A DNA stretch of 64,000 bases from assembly GCA_036260375.1 (NCBI GenBank), contig DASZZZ010000017.1, positions 1-64,000 on the forward strand, in the 5' to 3' direction. The stretch is from DASZZZ01 sp036260375. GTDB lineage: Bacteria > Actinomycetota > CADDZG01 > WHSQ01. The notes below the pieces were generated by a model. The model was given only the letters and a program-made list of their open reading frames with translations. It did no database searches and was not told the origin of the DNA. Below, piece after piece: positions 32,948-42,624 of this stretch. Made by a program: the position numbers and the translations under genes. The stretch's first letter is position 1. The number at the start of each line of letters is the position of its first letter.

Positions 32948-35900
32948 TCAATCCCAGAACGTCAGCAGTCCCTCGGGTCCCGACGTCAGCGACTCCAGTC
33001 CGCCCGCGACGTCGCCGGCGAAGTCCTGGACGTCGCCGGCCCAGTCGGAAACGGTGTCGGACACGCTGTCGTAGGCGTCGCTCGCCGTGCTCGACACGTC
33101 GCTCCAGAGCCGCTGCGGGCCGCCGCCCAACATCCAGTTGTTGAACCTCTCGACCCCTTCGCCGGCGAGATAGCCCGCGGCCGCGCCCGCCGCCGGGCAT
33201 GCCAGCGTCGCGATGCCCGCCGTGACGGCGATGCACCCCGCCGTCGCGGCCCCACCGGCGATCGCGTCGGCGACGTTCTCGCTCGCCGCCCGATAGAGCG
33301 CCGCGCCCGTAGAGTAGCCCTCGTCCTGGTACTGGCGGAAGTCTTGGTACCCGCCGACGATCTCGAGCCCGGTGCCGACGCGTCCCGCCCAGTCGCCGAT
33401 CGTCCTCCCGTGCCGGTCGAGGAAGTCGGCGGCGCGGTTGGTGCCGCGCTCGAACGCGTCCGCGTACTGCTCCGGCACGATGAGGTCGAGCAAGTCGTCC
33501 GCCTCGTCGCCGAACTCGCGGAGCGCGTCGGTGACGGTCTCGCGGAGCTCCTCGCCGAGGTACTCGCTGACCGCCTCCGCGGCGTCGCCGACGGCGTCGG
33601 TCACGGCGTCCCAGTCGAAGCCCTCTCCGTCGCTCCCGTCGTCGGACGACGATCCGCCGTCGCTCGTCGTGCTTCCGCCGGCGCCGTCCGCATAGAAGAT
33701 GTGGCCGTCGACCTCGACGAAGCTCACCGGGTTGCCGCCGGCGAACGAGTACCGGTTCTGCGTCAGCGGGTCGAGACTCAGGCCGAGGTTGGCGAGCGAC
33801 GAGTACAGGACGTCCTGCTGCAGGAAGCGCGTGTCGTCGGGCGAGAAGCGCCGGGCCCCCATGTCGACCGTCCCCGACGCCGTGTCGAAGCGCTTGCCCG
33901 TGTAGCGGTAGGCGTTGACCGGGTCCACGGGGTCGTCGCCCTTGGTGAGCTCCGGGTCCTCCTCGCCGTAGGGCCGGTACCCGTAGCTCGCACGCACCTG
34001 GCCGGCGTCTCCGACCAGCAGCGAGACGCTGCCGTGCACGTCGTAGCCGTACGTGAAGTGCTCGGTGGGCTGACCCGTCTTGGTCTGCGTCATCGAGATG
34101 CGATGCCCGTACGCGTCGTACGAGTACGTCTTCCTGTTGGTCAGCGAGCCGGACCCGTCCCTCTGACGCTCCTCCGTGACGCGGTCGGTGAGACCCATGT
34201 ACGAGAAGTCGGTCGTCTTCGTGCCGTCCGCGCCTCCGGTCTGCGTCTGTCTGACGAGCCGGTCGAGCGCGTCGTACGCGTACTCGGCGGAGTCGCGCTG
34301 GGTCCCGCCGGCGTAGGAGCGGTAGCTCTCGAGGCGGTTGAGGTAGTCGTAGGTGTAGTCGACGAGCAGGCTCGAGCCGCCCTGACCCGCCGGCGAGCAG
34401 TCCGACTGGTCGCCCGCCTGGAGCGTCACGCAGTCGACGTTGCCGAAGTCGTCGTACCAGTACTCGGCCGTGGCGCCGGGGACGCTGAGCGTCGTGAGGC
34501 GGCTGCCTTCGTATTCGCGCGTCGTCACGGGGTCCTCGGGGGTGTCCTCCGTCGTCACGTTGCCCGCTCGGATCGTCGAGTCGCCGATGAGGTGCGACGG
34601 CTCGTCCAACGCGTACGTCGTCGTGCCCCCGTGGCCGTCACGGTGCTCGATCAGGCGGCCTTGCGCGTTGTAGAACCATCGCGCGGTGCAGGGGTCGAGC
34701 GCGTTCGTGCAGACCGTCGCGTTGGGCCCCTTGAGGACGTAGTCGTCGCGCGTGCGGTGGCCGTTGACGTAGTTGCCCGCAGCGTCGAAGTACCCGACTT
34801 CGTGCGACTCGAGAAGTGATCCCGAGCCGTTACGGGTTTCGAGCGTCCGGAGCTTGCCGTTGGCGAAGTAGGTCCACGTCGTCGACTGCTTCTTGTCGTA
34901 CTGGTCGCCGCCGGTGCACGAGTCGGGGGCCCGGAAGACGTCGCGCTGTTTCTCCCAGCCCGTGGGGAAGTAGGCGTTGACGACCTTCTGGTCGCCCTTG
35001 CACGCGCCGTCCTTGCCGAGGTCCTTCTGAAGCTCGAGCCAGTCGGCCGCGTCGTACTGGAGGACGTGCTCGCGCGGCGCCTCGATCTGGGCGCCCGTCG
35101 ACGCGCTCTTCTTGCCGTCCTCGAGCCGCCTCTTCACGTTGCCGTTGAGGTCGTACTCGTAGCGCGTGAACGTCCAGTCGTGCTCGGGCCCGCTCTCGGG
35201 ACGCTTGCGGTGACGGACCTCGAGCACCTCGTCGAAGTCGGTGTAGTCGGCCTGCGTCTGCACCGGCGTCTCACCCGGCGCGACGACCCCGGCGGCGTCG
35301 AGCGCCGACACGAGGTTGTTGTTCGGGTCGTACCGGTACGTGCTCGGGTGCCCGTCGTTGTCCCTGCGCGCCTGGAGCATCCCGTCGGGGAAGTACTCCC
35401 ACGTCATCCTCTGGGACTCGTCCAGCTCGCCCGGGTTGCGATTCTGCTCCGGCACGCGCAGGACCTGCTCGCCGCGCGCCGAGTAGTCGTAGTGGATCTT
35501 CGGGTTGGGCGTGATCTCCTGAGTGCGCATCCAGCCCGGGTCGAAGTACGTCATCTCGGTCTTCGCGGTCCTCGACACCTGGAGCGGGTCGAGCCGAGTG
35601 GTCGGCAGCGACGTCCACAGCAGGTTCCCGTTGCCGTCGTACTTCTTGTGGACGTACGACTGCTCCGGGAACTGTGTGCTGGTCGGCAGGTCGACACGGA
35701 CGACACGGTTGTTGCCGTCGTAGTGCGCCTGCGTCACGTACTGCGTGAAGGCGGCCTTGTCGGCGGACGCGTCCCAGCCGCGCGGGCTGATGCGCCTCAC
35801 CATGTTGCGCGCGCCGTCGTACTCGAACTTCGTCGTGAGCGTCCGGCCCGTGGCGTTGTTGAACGGCTCGACGATCTTCACGAGCAGATCACGCTCGTCG

Positions 35901-38900
35901 AACTCGCGCCTGAACGTGTCCTGGTTCTCATTCGTGACGAAGTCGACGTTGCCGTTGGGGTCGAAGTGCTGACCGCGTGCGTTGCCCTTGGGGTCGATCG
36001 ACTTGACGAGACGGTGTGCGAGGTCGAACTCGTACTTCCACGTGAACGGCACGCCGGTCGCCGGGCACGGCGCGGCACCGGCGATGGCCGCCCTCGGCGT
36101 CGTGACGGAGACCATGTCGCCGGCCGCGTCGTAGCAGAAGTGCGTGAAGCGGCTCTCGACGACGCCGCCGCCGTCTCCGACCTCGTGCCGGGTCTGCTTC
36201 ACGACGCGATCCAGGACGTCGTAGTCGTAGATCACGGCGAAGTCGTTCGGGACCCCGGTCGTCGCGGCGCCCCGCGGCCGCGTGACCCGGGTGAGGCGAC
36301 CGGCGGCGTCGTAGGCGTACTCGGTCTTCTCGCCGTCCTGGTTCGTCGCGCGCGTCTGACGGTCCATGGCGTCGAAGTCGAAGCGCGACGTCGGCGCCGA
36401 GGTCGGCGGGTTGTAGCCGAACTCCGGGTCCGTGCGCGCCACGACGTTGTCGTTCGGGTCGTACTCCGCCGAGCTCCACAGGAGGCTGCCGCGCTCGAAC
36501 CGTGTCGACTTCGGGGCGCTCTGCCGGCCAAGCCTGTGGAAACTGTCGTACTCGAGGAACACGCGGTAGCTGCGCTCGTCGGTCCCCGAGTCGCCGGCGT
36601 GGCGCGCGTCCTGCATCCAGCGGAGGAGACCGTCGTCGTCGTAGAAGAAGCGCGTCCGGTTCTGCTCCGGGTCGACTATCTCGGTCGCGAAGCCGTTGGC
36701 GTCGTAGGCCGGGAACGACGTCTGCTCGTCGCGCTGGTCGGTCACGGACGCGAGCGTCCCGTTCGGGTTCCACGTCAGGCGCGTCGTGTAGCGCTCCGTC
36801 ACGGGCTTGTCGGCGGGCTCCGGGTCGATCGCCTTGATCATGTTGCCCGCGTCGTCGTACACGTAGTTCCACTGGTAGTCGTCCGGGTCGGCCGTCGGCA
36901 CGCCGCGCGGGTTCGTCTTCTTGACGACCTGGCTGACGTGCGGGATCGTGCGCCCGGTCTTCCAGTAGGGGCTGCGGTCCCTCGCGTCGACGGCGAGGTT
37001 TTCGTAGATCAGCTCGGTGCGGTCGCCGACCTGGTTCGTGAACGACGTCACGTAGCCGTTGTCGTTGTACGTGTACCGCAGGTAGCGCGCCGGCGAACCG
37101 GGCTCGGCGACCTCTGTGACGTGGAAGTCGGAGTTCCACGTCAGGCCCGTCGTGCGGTTCGCCGGGTCGACGATGCTGGTGACCTTGCCGTCGGTGTCGT
37201 ATGAGTACTTCGTGACGCGCGCAAGAGGCGCGGTGACGGTCGTCCTCCGGTTCACGATGTCGTACGCGAAGCCGGTCGTGTCGTTGCCCCGGTTGGTGCG
37301 CGACTGCAGCTTCGACCGTAGGTGGCTGCCCTCGGAAGGCCCGTAGTAGTCGAACTTGGTGACGTTGCGGCGCGGATCGGCGACGCTGTACACGAGGTTC
37401 GCCTGGTTCGGGGTCTTCGGGTCCGGATCGAGCAGGTTCGTCGAGGCCGGGCCCTCCCCGTCGGACTCGACGTAGGTGATGACCCAGCTCCGGTCCGCGA
37501 GGAAGCTGCCGTCTGCGTTCGTGCCGCCGCGCTGCGTGATCCGCATCAGGTTGCCGTCGTCGTAGTACGAGAAGTGCAGGACGCTGCCGGTGTGGTCGGT
37601 GATCGTCTCGATGTTGCCCCGGACGTGCGCCTTGCGAGCCTCCGTCTTCGAGTAGTAGTCGATGCGGAACGAGCGCCCGCCCGGGTCGACGATCTGCGTG
37701 ATGCGCTTCTTCGGGCCACCCGGATCCTCGCCGGGCGGCGTCGTCTCGAGCACGAACTTGATCTCGTTGCCGTTCCTGTCGCGGACGAACGTGGGGAAGC
37801 CGTCGACGTCGTAGAAGTACGTGACGCGATCCGGACGCGTGAACGCCCACTTGCGTGCCGGGTCCGTGCTCGAGTACTCGCGCAGGTACAGGTGGACGCC
37901 CGGAGGCTCCTTCCAGTACACGGTGCCGTCCGCGGCCTGCTCGCCCTCGAAACGATGCGTCGTTCCGTCCCCGTCGGTGATGACGACGTAGCGGTTGGAG
38001 ACGCCGCCGATCTCGTCGGCCTTGTTCGGGTGGATGTCGATCGGGTTGCCGAAGCGCGTGAGGCTCGAGATCGACAGCGAGAAGTTGTTGCCCACGGGCG
38101 ACTCGGAATGGTCCTCGAGGCTGTTGTACGTCAGGTCGACGACGGTCGACAGCCCGCGGCCCGGCGAGAAGAAGGGTGAGAAGCGCAGCAGCGAGTTGCC
38201 GTTGGCGACGTTGGTCAGCTGCGACACGCCCCCACCGACGTTCTCGCCTTCGTACTGGTAGTACTTCTCGAGTCCCAGCGCGGAGTCGAGGGCCTTGTTG
38301 ACGATGATCGGGTTCGTGACCGGCCTGTTGCCCTTGCCGCCGAACCACCTCCCCGCCGGCGCGTCGTAGATGTCGAAGCGGAGGTTGTACTGGCCGAGCT
38401 GCACGCCCGGAGGCAGCTTCGGGGCGTAGACGTCCATCGGGATCGTCTTCGCCTGACCGGGCCTGACCGTCTGCGGGAACCAGTCGTTGCCCGGCCCCTC
38501 GTAGAGGATGTAGCCGTCCGGCGTGAACCAGCGGTACCACAGCTGCATGTCGCCGCCGCGCCACGACGAGTTGCTCGTGTTCGTGACGGTGACGTCGAGG
38601 CAGAAGACCGTGCCCGAGCGACAACTGCGCGCGGGCACGCTCGCGGCGTCCTGGAGCCCGCCGCCGCCCGTCGACGTGGAGTCGACCGGCGCCGAGTCGA
38701 GCGTGCGCTTCGGGTCGTTCGGGTCGTAGGGGTCCTCCTGCGGCGCCGTGGCGCTCTGGTTCTCGAGCACCGCCTGGGGGATCGAGACGACGTCGTCCTG
38801 CGATCCCGGCTCGTTGACGTCGAACGTCGCCTTGTACTTGGTGCCCGCCGTGTTCGCCACGGTGACCGAACGGGCCGCCGACGTCGTGACGTTGCCGCTG

Positions 38901-40435
38901 CTGTCGTACGCCTTCGTCGTGAGGACGTGACTGCCGTCGAACGCGGTGTTGAGCGGGTCGAGGGTGTTCCACGGAGCGCTGTACGGCGACGTCGCGTCTT
39001 CGCCGAAGAGCATGTCGTCGAAGTAGAACTCGACCTTGGTGATCGTCTCGCCCGAGGGCGGCGTCGCGCCGGCGGTGACCGTGTACGTGCCGGCGACGGT
39101 CGCGCCGGCCGCTGGCGACGCCACGCTCGTCGTCGGCGCCGCCGTGTTGTCGACGACGACCTGCCGCGCGCTCGTCGTCGCCGTGTTGCCGACGTCGTCG
39201 TACGCCTTCGCCGACAGCGAGTGGTTCCCGTTGGTGGCCGAGGTCGACCTCCACGAGATCTCGTACGGCGCGGACGTGTCCGTCCCTATGACGGCGCCGT
39301 CGAGCAGGAACTCGACCTTCGCGACCGCGCCGTCGTCGGTGGCGACCGCTCCGAGCGTCGACGTGCCGACGACGCGCGTTCCCGGCCCCGGCTTGCCGAG
39401 CGCGACGCTCGGCCCGCGCGACGCGCTGTTCTCGGCGAACGTGACGGCCAGCTGCGGGCGCGCCGACTCGGTCGCGTAGTCCGAGCTCCGCAACGCGAGC
39501 CAGCGACCGGCCGCTCCGGTCTCGTCGGCGAGCTTGAGGACCACGCCGTGGTTAGCGCGCTCGCCGCCGACCCAGTCCTGGACGAGCGCCTTGAGGCCCG
39601 CGCCCGAGAACTGCCACAGCCCGTTGCTCGGGGTGGACGACGACGCGGCCGCGGGCGACGCGAAGTCGCCTCCGTCCGACGCCCACGCGACTCCCGCGTG
39701 CGCCTGGTACCAGTTAGCCCCGGCGCCACATCCTCCCCCGCCCTCCGTCCACGCGCGCGTCGCGCGGTGGACGTCGATCGCGCCGAGCGTCGCCGGCACC
39801 GTCGCCGACGCGCCGCTCAGCGACAGCGTCGCCGACGTCACCGTCGCCGAGACCGGGATCCCGCGCAGGTCGAAGCGCAGCAGCGCGCGATACCTCGACG
39901 TGTCCGTCGCGCCGACCTTGAGCTCCGTCGCCGGCCCGTGATTCGTGCACACGGTCGACGACGACGAGCGCTCGATGAACGTGTCCCTGCCCGCGGCCGC
40001 CGCGGGCCGCAGCAGCGCGCGGCCCTCGCCGGCGGGCGGGAGCGTCACCCGCTGCTCGTTCGACGCCGCTCCGGCGACGACGACCTTGTAGCTGAACGCC
40101 TGGCTGGGTGCGGCGGTCGTGTCGCGAAAGTACGTGCGGGTCTGGTCACCGAGCACCGCGACGCGCGTCGCTGCGGACGGGGTGAACGACGGCGCCGTCG
40201 AGCGATGCACCTCGTACGCGACGAACCCCGCGGCCGAATATCGGCTCCACCTCAGCTCCGCGCCGTTCGCGTGCAAGAGCTGCGGCGCGGCAAGCGTCAC
40301 CGCCGCGGTCTGCGCCGCGGCGGGACGCGGGCGCAACGGCGCGAGCGGCATCTGCGGCAGGACGGTCGCGGCGACGAAGAGCGCGATCGCGATGCTCGCC
40401 GACCTCCACGCGCGGCTCCGCACGTTTCTTCCCAT
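32948..40435 (-). CDS. Giant secreted RHS/YD-repeat protein with variable C-terminal tip (putative polymorphic toxin)
   Basis: A 2495-residue exported protein. It has a signal peptide (about residues 12-41, ending RPAAAQ), a fibronectin-like start and a DNRLRE-type domain (about 150-330, RYRALLRFDLRGIPVSA). Two Ig-like domains (about 340-530; VAKVEFLLDGAVIGTD and ITKVEFYFDDMLFGED) and then hundreds of YD/RHS repeats follow. The RHS core ends near NRYSFAGGNPVSFVEVDGH. The last 251 residues, from about 2245, are not RHS. They hold an Asp/Ser-rich linker, helices, and a Gly/Ala-rich hydrophobic stretch at about 2385-2428, then amphipathic helices to the end. Tip activity is not recognised. AGAGGGG precedes the ATG. 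Confidence 0.9.
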   Translation of the reverse strand: MGRNVRSRAWRSASIAIALFVAATVLPQMPLAPLRPRPAAAQTAAVTLAAPQLLHANGAELRWSRYSAAGFVAYEVHRSTAPSFTPSAATRVAVLGDQTRTYFRDTTAAPSQAFSYKVVVAGAASNEQRVTLPPAGEGRALLRPAAAAGRDTFIERSSSSTVCTNHGPATELKVGATDTSRYRALLRFDLRGIPVSATVTSATLSLSGASATVPATLGAIDVHRATRAWTEGGGGCGAGANWYQAHAGVAWASDGGDFASPAAASSSTPSNGLWQFSGAGLKALVQDWVGGERANHGVVLKLADETGAAGRWLALRSSDYATESARPQLAVTFAENSASRGPSVALGKPGPGTRVVGTSTLGAVATDDGAVAKVEFLLDGAVIGTDTSAPYEISWRSTSATNGNHSLSAKAYDDVGNTATTSARQVVVDNTAAPTTSVASPAAGATVAGTYTVTAGATPPSGETITKVEFYFDDMLFGEDATSPYSAPWNTLDPLNTAFDGSHVLTTKAYDSSGNVTTSAARSVTVANTAGTKYKATFDVNEPGSQDDVVSIPQAVLENQSATAPQEDPYDPNDPKRTLDSAPVDSTSTGGGGLQDAASVPARSCRSGTVFCLDVTVTNTSNSSWRGGDMQLWYRWFTPDGYILYEGPGNDWFPQTVRPGQAKTIPMDVYAPKLPPGVQLGQYNLRFDIYDAPAGRWFGGKGNRPVTNPIIVNKALDSALGLEKYYQYEGENVGGGVSQLTNVANGNSLLRFSPFFSPGRGLSTVVDLTYNSLEDHSESPVGNNFSLSISSLTRFGNPIDIHPNKADEIGGVSNRYVVITDGDGTTHRFEGEQAADGTVYWKEPPGVHLYLREYSSTDPARKWAFTRPDRVTYFYDVDGFPTFVRDRNGNEIKFVLETTPPGEDPGGPKKRITQIVDPGGRSFRIDYYSKTEARKAHVRGNIETITDHTGSVLHFSYYDDGNLMRITQRGGTNADGSFLADRSWVITYVESDGEGPASTNLLDPDPKTPNQANLVYSVADPRRNVTKFDYYGPSEGSHLRSKLQSRTNRGNDTTGFAYDIVNRRTTVTAPLARVTKYSYDTDGKVTSIVDPANRTTGLTWNSDFHVTEVAEPGSPARYLRYTYNDNGYVTSFTNQVGDRTELIYENLAVDARDRSPYWKTGRTIPHVSQVVKKTNPRGVPTADPDDYQWNYVYDDAGNMIKAIDPEPADKPVTERYTTRLTWNPNGTLASVTDQRDEQTSFPAYDANGFATEIVDPEQNRTRFFYDDDGLLRWMQDARHAGDSGTDERSYRVFLEYDSFHRLGRQSAPKSTRFERGSLLWSSAEYDPNDNVVARTDPEFGYNPPTSAPTSRFDFDAMDRQTRATNQDGEKTEYAYDAAGRLTRVTRPRGAATTGVPNDFAVIYDYDVLDRVVKQTRHEVGDGGGVVESRFTHFCYDAAGDMVSVTTPRAAIAGAAPCPATGVPFTWKYEFDLAHRLVKSIDPKGNARGQHFDPNGNVDFVTNENQDTFRREFDERDLLVKIVEPFNNATGRTLTTKFEYDGARNMVRRISPRGWDASADKAAFTQYVTQAHYDGNNRVVRVDLPTSTQFPEQSYVHKKYDGNGNLLWTSLPTTRLDPLQVSRTAKTEMTYFDPGWMRTQEITPNPKIHYDYSARGEQVLRVPEQNRNPGELDESQRMTWEYFPDGMLQARRDNDGHPSTYRYDPNNNLVSALDAAGVVAPGETPVQTQADYTDFDEVLEVRHRKRPESGPEHDWTFTRYEYDLNGNVKRRLEDGKKSASTGAQIEAPREHVLQYDAADWLELQKDLGKDGACKGDQKVVNAYFPTGWEKQRDVFRAPDSCTGGDQYDKKQSTTWTYFANGKLRTLETRNGSGSLLESHEVGYFDAAGNYVNGHRTRDDYVLKGPNATVCTNALDPCTARWFYNAQGRLIEHRDGHGGTTTYALDEPSHLIGDSTIRAGNVTTEDTPEDPVTTREYEGSRLTTLSVPGATAEYWYDDFGNVDCVTLQAGDQSDCSPAGQGGSSLLVDYTYDYLNRLESYRSYAGGTQRDSAEYAYDALDRLVRQTQTGGADGTKTTDFSYMGLTDRVTEERQRDGSGSLTNRKTYSYDAYGHRISMTQTKTGQPTEHFTYGYDVHGSVSLLVGDAGQVRASYGYRPYGEEDPELTKGDDPVDPVNAYRYTGKRFDTASGTVDMGARRFSPDDTRFLQQDVLYSSLANLGLSLDPLTQNRYSFAGGNPVSFVEVDGHIFYADGAGGSTTSDGGSSSDDGSDGEGFDWDAVTDAVGDAAEAVSEYLGEELRETVTDALREFGDEADDLLDLIVPEQYADAFERGTNRAADFLDRHGRTIGDWAGRVGTGLEIVGGYQDFRQYQDEGYSTGAALYRAASENVADAIAGGAATAGCIAVTAGIATLACPAAGAAAGYLAGEGVERFNNWMLGGGPQRLWSDVSSTASDAYDSVSDTVSDWAGDVQDFAGDVAGGLESLTSGPEGLLTFWD

Positions 40436-40890
40436 GACCCACCCCTCTCACCAGACCAAGGCGCAACGCTGGCGCAACTCTTGGCCAGGCGGGGGTCGCG
40501 AGGAAGGTACAGAACGCCGACATCTAGCCGACAGTTTGCCGCGCGCTTGTGCACGCGTTCACGATCGGCACGCGCGTCGACCGCCCGTCGTCCTCGAATT
40601 GTCGTCGACCGATTTGGGCGCAAATGCTCGATCGCTACCGACATAGCCCGTTCGGGCTATGTCGTGAGCCAAACGGACTAGTCCGCGAACGTAAGTGGCC
40701 GGACGGGGGTACCGGCGCGGCGCCGTCCGAAATCGCGAATTAGTCGCCATCCTTATTGGCCGACGGCTTAGCGCGCTGCTAGCCTGACCGACGCCGAGCG
40801 CGCCCATGCGCCCGGGGGGAACCGCCGTCCGGACGACGGTCACGGCACCGGCGCCCAGGGGGGGCCGGGGCGGCGAGAGAGGGGAGCGAC
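40436..40890. other. 455-base intergenic leader between RHS and carbamoyltransferase genes
   Basis: No coding frame is supported here. The stretch is visibly richer in A and T than its surroundings. It must hold both divergent promoters: GAGAGGGG lies just before the RHS start and GAGAGGGGAGCGAC just before the carbamoyltransferase start. Between about 40600 and 40690 it contains three inverted repeats: ATTTG/CAAAT at 40612-40625, an 11-bp perfect hairpin at 40639-40664 and a 12-base palindrome CGGACTAGTCCG at 40674-40685. They may be operator sites or transcript structures; nothing identifies the regulator. Confidence 0.7.
40639..40664. repeat. Perfect 11-bp inverted repeat with GTTC loop
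   Basis: CGACATAGCCC (40639-40649) and GGGCTATGTCG (40654-40664) are exact reverse complements around a 4-base loop. It is followed nine bases later by the palindrome CGGACTAGTCCG. It lies about 200 bases upstream of both divergent genes. It could be a terminator for a short transcript or a protein-binding site. Confidence 0.7.
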
Positions 40891-42612
40891 ATGAGCGACG
40901 CGATCGTGATGGGGATCAACTCCGTGTACCACGAGTCGTCCGCGTGCGTGCTGTCGGGCTCCGACGTGCGCGCGATGGTCGAGGAGGAGCGCCTGTCGCG
41001 CGTCAAGCGCGCCAAGCCCTCGCGCGTCGACAACGCCGACGTGCTCCCCGAGCGCGCGATCCGCTGGTGCCTCGACACGGCAGGCGTGCGCGCCGACGAC
41101 GTCGACTTCTTCGCCCTCTCCTACGACCCCGAGCTCCGGTCGACGCCCGACGAGCCCTACATCGAGGGCGACTGGGGCAGCCCGACCGGCGAGGCGATGT
41201 TCCTCGACAAGATCCGCTCGATCCCGGCCCGGCTCTCGGAGCTGCTCGGCATCGACGTGACGGAGCGCGTCGTGTGGGTCCCGCACCACGTCTCGCACGC
41301 GAGCAGCGCGTACTTCGCGTCGCCCTACGACGACGCCGCCATCCTCAGCATCGACGGGATCGGCGAGGCCGCGACCGTCCTGCTGGCGCGCGGCCGCGGG
41401 CTCGACGTCGAGCCGCTCGGCGAGGTCATGTACCCCCACTCGCTCGGGATGCTGTGGGAGCGGTGCTCGATGTTCGTCGGGCTCGGGCTCAACGACGCCG
41501 GCAAGATCATGGCGCTCGCCGGCTTCGGCGACCCTCGCTTCTTCGGCAACGAGTTCGAGAAGCTCGTGCAGCTCACGCCGGACGGCTTCACGGTCGACAC
41601 GGACTACGTCGCGTTCCGCGCCAACCGCGACCGTTTCGACGAGCTGTTCGGCCCCCCGCGTCCGCGCGACGAGGACGTCAGCGCGCGCGACGCGCACATC
41701 GCCGCCGCGCTGCAGACGACGACGGAGCGGATCTTCGTGCACCTCGCGTCGATCCTCGAGCGCAAGACCGGCCTGTCGAAGCTGTGCATGGCGGGCGGCG
41801 TCGCGCTGAACTGCATCGGCGTCGACGCGATCGCGCGCGAGACGTCGTTCAAGGACATCTTCGTGCAGCCGGCCGCGAACGACGCCGGGACCGCGCTGGG
41901 GGCCGCGCTCTACACCGCGCACACGCGCGCCGGAGTGCAGTCGCGCTACGTGATGCGCCACCCGTACCTCGGCCCCCGTTTCGACGACGCCGACGTCGAG
42001 GCCGCGCTGCGCGACTCCGGCATCGCGTTCGAGCGCTCCGCCGACGCGCCGGCGGAGGCGGCTCGCCGCATCGCCGCGGGCCAGGTCGTCGGATGGTTCC
42101 AGGGCGCCACCGAGCTCGGGCCGCGCGCGCTCGGCAACCGCAGCATCCTCGCCGACCCGCGCACGCCGACGTCCAAGGAGCTCATCAACCTGCTCGTCAA
42201 GCACCGCGAGTACTTCCGCCCGTTCGCGCCGAGCGTGCTCGAGGAGCACGCGTTCGAATGGTTCCACGTGCCCGTGCGCTCGATCTCGCTCGGCTTCATG
42301 TCGTTCGCGTGCGCAGCGCGGGCCGACAAGGCCGCGCACATCCCGGCGGTGCTGCACGTCGACGGCACGAGCCGGCTCCAGGTCGTCGGGCGCGAGCTGA
42401 ACCCGCGCTACCACCGGCTCATCTCCGAGTTCCACGCGCTCACCGGTGTGCCCGTCGTGCTGAACACGTCGTTCAACGGGCCCACGGAGCCGATCGTCAA
42501 CACGCCGGCGGACGCGCTGCGGACGTTCCAGACCTCGGGCATGGACGCGCTCGTCCTCGGCGACTACGTCGTCGAGCGGCGCGAGCGCCGCGTGCGCGCG
42601 ACGTACTCGTAG
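40891..42612 (+). CDS. NodU/CmcH-family carbamoyltransferase
   Basis: A 573-residue O-carbamoyltransferase. The N-terminal ASKHA/Kae1-like domain has GINSVYHESSACVL, the metal-binding HHVSHASSAY and the LSIDGIGE phosphate segment. The C-terminal YrdC-like carbamoyl-transfer domain has GWFQGATELGPRALGNRSIL and FRPFAPSVLEE. It forms carbamoyl-adenylate from carbamoyl phosphate and ATP and moves it to a hydroxyl of a sugar, antibiotic or lipid. No glycosyltransferase or polyketide genes surround it, so the acceptor is unknown. A strong ribosome-binding site precedes the ATG. Confidence 0.92.
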   Translation: MSDAIVMGINSVYHESSACVLSGSDVRAMVEEERLSRVKRAKPSRVDNADVLPERAIRWCLDTAGVRADDVDFFALSYDPELRSTPDEPYIEGDWGSPTGEAMFLDKIRSIPARLSELLGIDVTERVVWVPHHVSHASSAYFASPYDDAAILSIDGIGEAATVLLARGRGLDVEPLGEVMYPHSLGMLWERCSMFVGLGLNDAGKIMALAGFGDPRFFGNEFEKLVQLTPDGFTVDTDYVAFRANRDRFDELFGPPRPRDEDVSARDAHIAAALQTTTERIFVHLASILERKTGLSKLCMAGGVALNCIGVDAIARETSFKDIFVQPAANDAGTALGAALYTAHTRAGVQSRYVMRHPYLGPRFDDADVEAALRDSGIAFERSADAPAEAARRIAAGQVVGWFQGATELGPRALGNRSILADPRTPTSKELINLLVKHREYFRPFAPSVLEEHAFEWFHVPVRSISLGFMSFACAARADKAAHIPAVLHVDGTSRLQVVGRELNPRYHRLISEFHALTGVPVVLNTSFNGPTEPIVNTPADALRTFQTSGMDALVLGDYVVERRERRVRATYS

Positions 42613-42624
42613 CCCGGGTCCCGG

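Noticed and set aside
32570..34819. Long rightward frame opposite the RHS gene
   Set aside because: A shadow frame from GC-rich codon bias, with Arg/Val/Glu-rich low-complexity product, no domain and no ribosome-binding site; the leftward RHS frame has coherent domains.
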